A stretch of DNA of 64,000 nucleotides from Oleiagrimonas sp963747595. Lineage in GTDB: Bacteria > Pseudomonadota > Gammaproteobacteria > Xanthomonadales > Rhodanobacteraceae. Position numbers and translations under genes: made by a program. The stretch is from contig CAVVFO010000002.1 in the NCBI GenBank assembly GCA_963747595.1, forward strand, positions 682,001 through 746,000, in the 5' to 3' direction. Below are positions 61,161-64,000 of this stretch, piece by piece (positions within the stretch are counted from its first letter, which is position 1; the number at the start of each line of letters is the position of its first letter). Below the pieces are notes generated by a model. That model saw only the letters and a list, made by a program, of their open reading frames with translations. It ran no database searches and had not been told where the DNA came from.

Positions 61161-61365
61161 TCTGGATAAAACACTGGCGCACTGCTGATAGCCCCTGTCC
61201 GGTGCCGCCACCGGCCCGGCTGCCGCGATGCGCCGGTCAGCCGATGGCCGCACATGCACAACGCTTTTTCACCGCTGGCTGCCCTGTTTGGTGCCATACT
61301 CGCGGCGTCGGCAAACGCCGGCAGAAGAGCATCCTGAACACTGAACCCGATTCGGGAGAATGATC

Positions 61366-61470
61366 ATGAGCAAGGGCATGGACTCCAGGAAAAGCGACAA
61401 AAAGAAGCCGGTGAAGACGCTGAAGGAAAAGCGCGCGGCGAAGAACGAGAAGAGAAAGCACAGCCAGTAG
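61366..61470 (+). CDS. 34-residue Lys-rich basic protein
   Basis: GGGAGAA precedes an ATG that opens MSKGMDSRKSDKKKPVKTLK and 14 further residues, a strongly basic peptide (more than one third Lys/Arg). Small basic proteins with an MSKGMD start and the same Lys-rich body occur in related gammaproteobacteria, from memory and not checked. Function is unknown; a nucleic-acid-binding role is a guess. A GTCGGC/GCCGAC hairpin with a short T-rich tail follows it and may be its terminator. Nothing else is seen in the 289 bases before the GNAT gene. Confidence 0.65.
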   Translation: MSKGMDSRKSDKKKPVKTLKEKRAAKNEKRKHSQ

Positions 61471-61759
61471 CGGGTACCCAAGAGTCGGCGAGAACGGCCG
61501 ACGTTCTTGTCACCGGCATGTTCGGATGGATGCACGAACAGCCGGTGCGATCGATTGCAGCCGTCCGCCGGGAAACAGGCGCGGCGCGCTCCTTTGCGGC
61601 CTCCGCAGACGCGGTACCACGCCGCTCAAGCCGTTGCGCCTAATGCGGGATCCCTGATCCACCACCCGTCTGCACCCGGGCGGGCGCCTCGACCCCTCCA
61701 TTTCTCGCTCCTTTGGTGCATCGGGTCCGATATCTGACTGCGCCCCCGTGCCTTCCAGA

Positions 61760-62446
61760 TCAGCGTGCCATCTCGCGCGCCAGAACCGCGACGTTGACTT
61801 CGCAACGCAATGTGAATCCCAGCGATTCATACAGCGAAATCGCGGCCGTATTGCTCTTCCAGGTATGCAGGAATGCGGTTTCGCCCCGCGCAGCTATCCC
61901 CGCGGCAACATGCCGGGAGAGCCGTTGCGCCAGTCTCCGGCCGCGAAAATCCGGATGTGTGCACACGCCGCTGACCTCGGTATAGCCGGGAAAACGGAAT
62001 CGCTCGCCCGCCATCGCGGCGAGCCGGCCATCGATGCGGATGCCGCGAAATGCGCCCATGCGGCATGTGCCGCGCAAAAATGGGCCCGGCCGGGTCAGGG
62101 TGGCCAGCTCCAGCATCTCCCCGGCATCATCCTCGCCCAGCGCGACCACGCCTTGCACATCGGTTCCGCTGGAGATCGGTTCATGGGCAACCATCTGCAC
62201 GCCCATGGTCGTCTCGACCACGGCCAGGCCCGCCGGGATGCGGATCTCCGGCACCTGCAGGATGACGAGTCTGTCTTCCGGCTCCATCAGGCGCGCCAGC
62301 GCGGCAAGCGCCGGGTCGCTGTCATCTCGCGTCGCACCGAACACGTTGATGCGCGGATCATAGCGACGCGCCCATGCGTCGCCTGCGGACAGCCCGACAT
62401 GCGCGGTGGTCAAGCTGGACCAGACGGGGCGATCAAGCAACTCCAT
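61760..62446 (-). CDS. GNAT family N-acetyltransferase
   Basis: The 228-residue protein carries a C-terminal GNAT (FR47-like) domain: EVSGVCTHPDFRGRRLAQRLSRHV is the acetyl-CoA-binding motif A, followed by FLHTWKSNTAAISLYESLGF (motif B). The N-terminal half is a degenerate acetyltransferase-like region. The substrate is unknown. AGGAG upstream supports the ATG at 62446. Confidence 0.85.
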   Translation of the reverse strand: MELLDRPVWSSLTTAHVGLSAGDAWARRYDPRINVFGATRDDSDPALAALARLMEPEDRLVILQVPEIRIPAGLAVVETTMGVQMVAHEPISSGTDVQGVVALGEDDAGEMLELATLTRPGPFLRGTCRMGAFRGIRIDGRLAAMAGERFRFPGYTEVSGVCTHPDFRGRRLAQRLSRHVAAGIAARGETAFLHTWKSNTAAISLYESLGFTLRCEVNVAVLAREMAR

Positions 62447-62815
62447 GATGCATCTCCTGCGTTTTGAATCCAGGCAACCGCGCCTCCCGCATCGTGATGT
62501 CCTCCTCGGCCGCCGCAAAAAAAATCCGGACACGCCCCTACATCGGCGGCGTGCAAACATTGTTGCCGGCAAGTCCTGCAATGCAACCATCATCCGCCCG
62601 CTGAGCTCCCGACGGGCGAACCGCCGAATGGGCGCCAGGAGTGAACCCGTACACCCGTGTCCGGCGCATGGGCTCGAGGCAGAGATGTCGAGGGCATGGA
62701 CGCGCCTCCCAGGGCGGCACGCATGCTCGCCATAGCGTCGGCACCATTTCATTCCGGGTTCAGTCACTCCGCTCTAGCGTCGCTGATGATACCGCCCTAC
62801 ATGCAGGCACCCATC
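62447..62815. other. Intergenic region without a recognised gene
   Basis: These 369 bases separate the GNAT gene (minus) from a small lipoprotein gene (plus). An open frame upstream of the lipoprotein start has no ribosome site or recognisable protein. No clear promoter, repeat or RNA was found by eye. Confidence 0.4.
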
Positions 62816-62995
62816 ATGAAGCGTCTTGTCTTCATTTTTCCGGTCATACTTGCCGCCGGCGGCTGCGTCTATCACCGGCATCATCATCACAATCATCGGT
62901 ATCCGCCGCGTGGCCACGCCACGCACCATGATCACGGTCGCGGCTACGATCAATACCATCATCATGACGATGACGGTCATGGTCATGAGGGCTGA
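62816..62995 (+). CDS. Small histidine-rich lipoprotein
   Basis: The 59-residue precursor has a lipoprotein signal (MKRLVFIFPVILAAGGC). The mature part of about 43 residues contains 15 His, many in runs (HRHHHHNH, HHDH, HHHDDDGHGH), with Asp and Gly. The composition suggests binding of Ni, Zn or Cu at the envelope. No metal-transport gene is adjacent. No strong ribosome site precedes the ATG, but a signal peptide that starts exactly there supports it. Confidence 0.7.
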   Translation: MKRLVFIFPVILAAGGCVYHRHHHHNHRYPPRGHATHHDHGRGYDQYHHHDDDGHGHEG

Positions 62996-63114
62996 AAAAT
63001 TTCCTCGTTGGCGAACAATGTCCCTGAAGTCATTTCGGCCATGAGCAATGCAAGGGCTCGGATGCGCCTGCAGCCCCCCGCTGGGCAGCGGAGGCATGTA
63101 CCAAGCGACGGTGG

Positions 63115-64000
63115 GTGTTGAGCTTCATCGTTTCCGGCGCCCCGGCACTCATTCGCGCGAGGGCAATTGCCTGCGCCATGCTGCTGCTCGGCACAGCCTT
63201 CCCTGCCTGCGCAGCAACGGAATCCGCGCGACAAACACTGCTCCAGGATGGCTGCGCCACGTTGCGCTCCGCTGCCAGGGCGATTCCGGGAAACGGTCCG
63301 ATGCTATTGCCGAGCTATCCGACCATCGGGCGCGATGCCGGCAAGCTGCGCGCCTTGCAGGACGTTGCCTTCGTCTACGACAACGCCGTTGCCGGAATCG
63401 CCCTCACGGCATGTGGCGCACCCAGGCAGGCGCGGCGTATTGCCGATGCCCTGGTGCAGGCACCGGCGCATGATCCGACCTACCATGACGGCCGCTTGCG
63501 CAATGCTTACAAGGCCGGCGCCATCGCCGATGGCAAGGTCGGGTTGCCGGGCTACTGGGACAGGGACGGCGGCTACTGGAAGCAGGATGCGTATCAGGTC
63601 GGCACCTCCAGCGGCAACATGGCCTGGGCCGCACTGCTGTTGCTGACTGTGTATCGCGACACCCATGATGCGATCTATCTGCACGCCGCGATAGGCAAGC
63701 TGCACTGGATCGATGCCCATGCATATGACAAGGCGGCGCCAGCCGGCTACGAAGGTGGCCTGTTCGGCTTCGACGGCAAGCAACGCGTGCAACACTGGAA
63801 ATCGACCGAGCACAACATCGACATCCACGCGGCGGCGGCCTGGGCCCTGTCGCACACCGGCCCGGATGCCGCTCTGGCGCGGGAACGCACGATCGGCAGA
63901 CAGTTTGTTTCCGCCATGTGGAATCGCCGGCGGCACCGCTTCTACATCGGGACCCTGGAGGATGGCACCACCATCTCGCGGCAGCACTCGGCGCTGGATG
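63115..64000 (+). CDS. Secreted (alpha/alpha)6-like protein, cut by the right edge
   Basis: The frame is open to the window's end, with 295 codons visible. A hydrophobic segment (AIACAMLLLGTAFPACAA) with Arg residues before it looks like a signal peptide; a GTG at 63115 or TTG at 63118 includes the basic residues, whereas the ATG at 63178 would not. The mature part has paired helices with Trp/Tyr/His-rich turns (AFVYDNAVAGIAL, GYWDRDGGYWKQDAYQVGTSSGNMAWAALLL, HWKSTEHNIDIHAAAAWAL), recalling six-hairpin glycosidase folds. I do not recognise a specific family. The last part and any catalytic residues are outside the window. Confidence 0.6.
   Translation, partial: MLSFIVSGAPALIRARAIACAMLLLGTAFPACAATESARQTLLQDGCATLRSAARAIPGNGPMLLPSYPTIGRDAGKLRALQDVAFVYDNAVAGIALTACGAPRQARRIADALVQAPAHDPTYHDGRLRNAYKAGAIADGKVGLPGYWDRDGGYWKQDAYQVGTSSGNMAWAALLLLTVYRDTHDAIYLHAAIGKLHWIDAHAYDKAAPAGYEGGLFGFDGKQRVQHWKSTEHNIDIHAAAAWALSHTGPDAALARERTIGRQFVSAMWNRRRHRFYIGTLEDGTTISRQHSALD

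Overview
The window reads as chromosome of a GC-rich gammaproteobacterium, most likely Xanthomonadales (Rhodanobacter/Dyella/Xanthomonas-like). This rests on the lepA-lepB-DUF4845-rnc-era-recO cluster, the compact rpoE-rseA-mucD operon without rseB, the nagZ-hpt-methylthioinosine phosphorylase cluster, the DUF2058 and DUF1249 proteins, and several dispersed palindromic repeat families. Genus and species cannot be decided from the sequence alone.

Layout. Positions 1 to about 5440 are an integrated phage-like element lying against the 3' end of a tRNA-Ser(TGA) gene. It holds a P4/D5-type primase-helicase (cut by the left edge), a small Cys-rich protein, a lambda tail-I-like protein, an HK97-type capsid protein and a probable small terminase, but no portal, protease, large terminase or integrase. 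Its right end carries nested palindromes. On the 5' side of the tRNA-Ser gene lie three tandem 156-bp units, each holding a 5' half of the same tRNA, and then serS. From about 6 to 28 kb come housekeeping genes: serS, rarA, a frameshifted DUF1275 gene, lolA, ftsK, ald, trxB, a COG3146-type acyltransferase, aat, ispG, a cardiolipin synthase-like gene, xseA, an acetolactate synthase-like gene, a GIY-YIG nuclease flanked by its own palindromes, an aldehyde dehydrogenase, yigZ and an MsbA-type ABC exporter.

From 28.5 to 45.5 kb most genes are on the minus strand: a cold-shock protein; a salvage/recycling operon (CYTH protein, nagZ, hpt, methylthioinosine phosphorylase) preceded by rlmD; ydbH with a DUF1318 lipoprotein; recO-era-rnc-DUF4845-lepB-lepA; and rpoE-rseA-mucD with a good sigma-E type promoter in front of mucD. 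From 45.8 to 64 kb come a FadB/FadJ-type beta-oxidation protein whose end overlaps a MITE-like element, DUF2058, slyX-ugd, an FKBP isomerase, a CPA2 antiporter, tRNA-Ala/Glu/Asp, DUF1249, divergent ppsR/ppsA, a DedA protein, two uncharacterised small proteins, a zinc alcohol dehydrogenase, a 34-residue basic protein, a GNAT protein, a His-rich lipoprotein and a secreted protein cut by the right edge.

The core genes are ordinary. The unusual material is non-coding or mobile: the reduced phage element, the array of interrupted tRNA-Ser halves, the GIY-YIG gene with an inverted pair of 32-bp palindromes, a 288-bp element with 29-bp terminal inverted repeats that supplies a gene's stop codon, and a second MITE-like family that sits next to gene ends.
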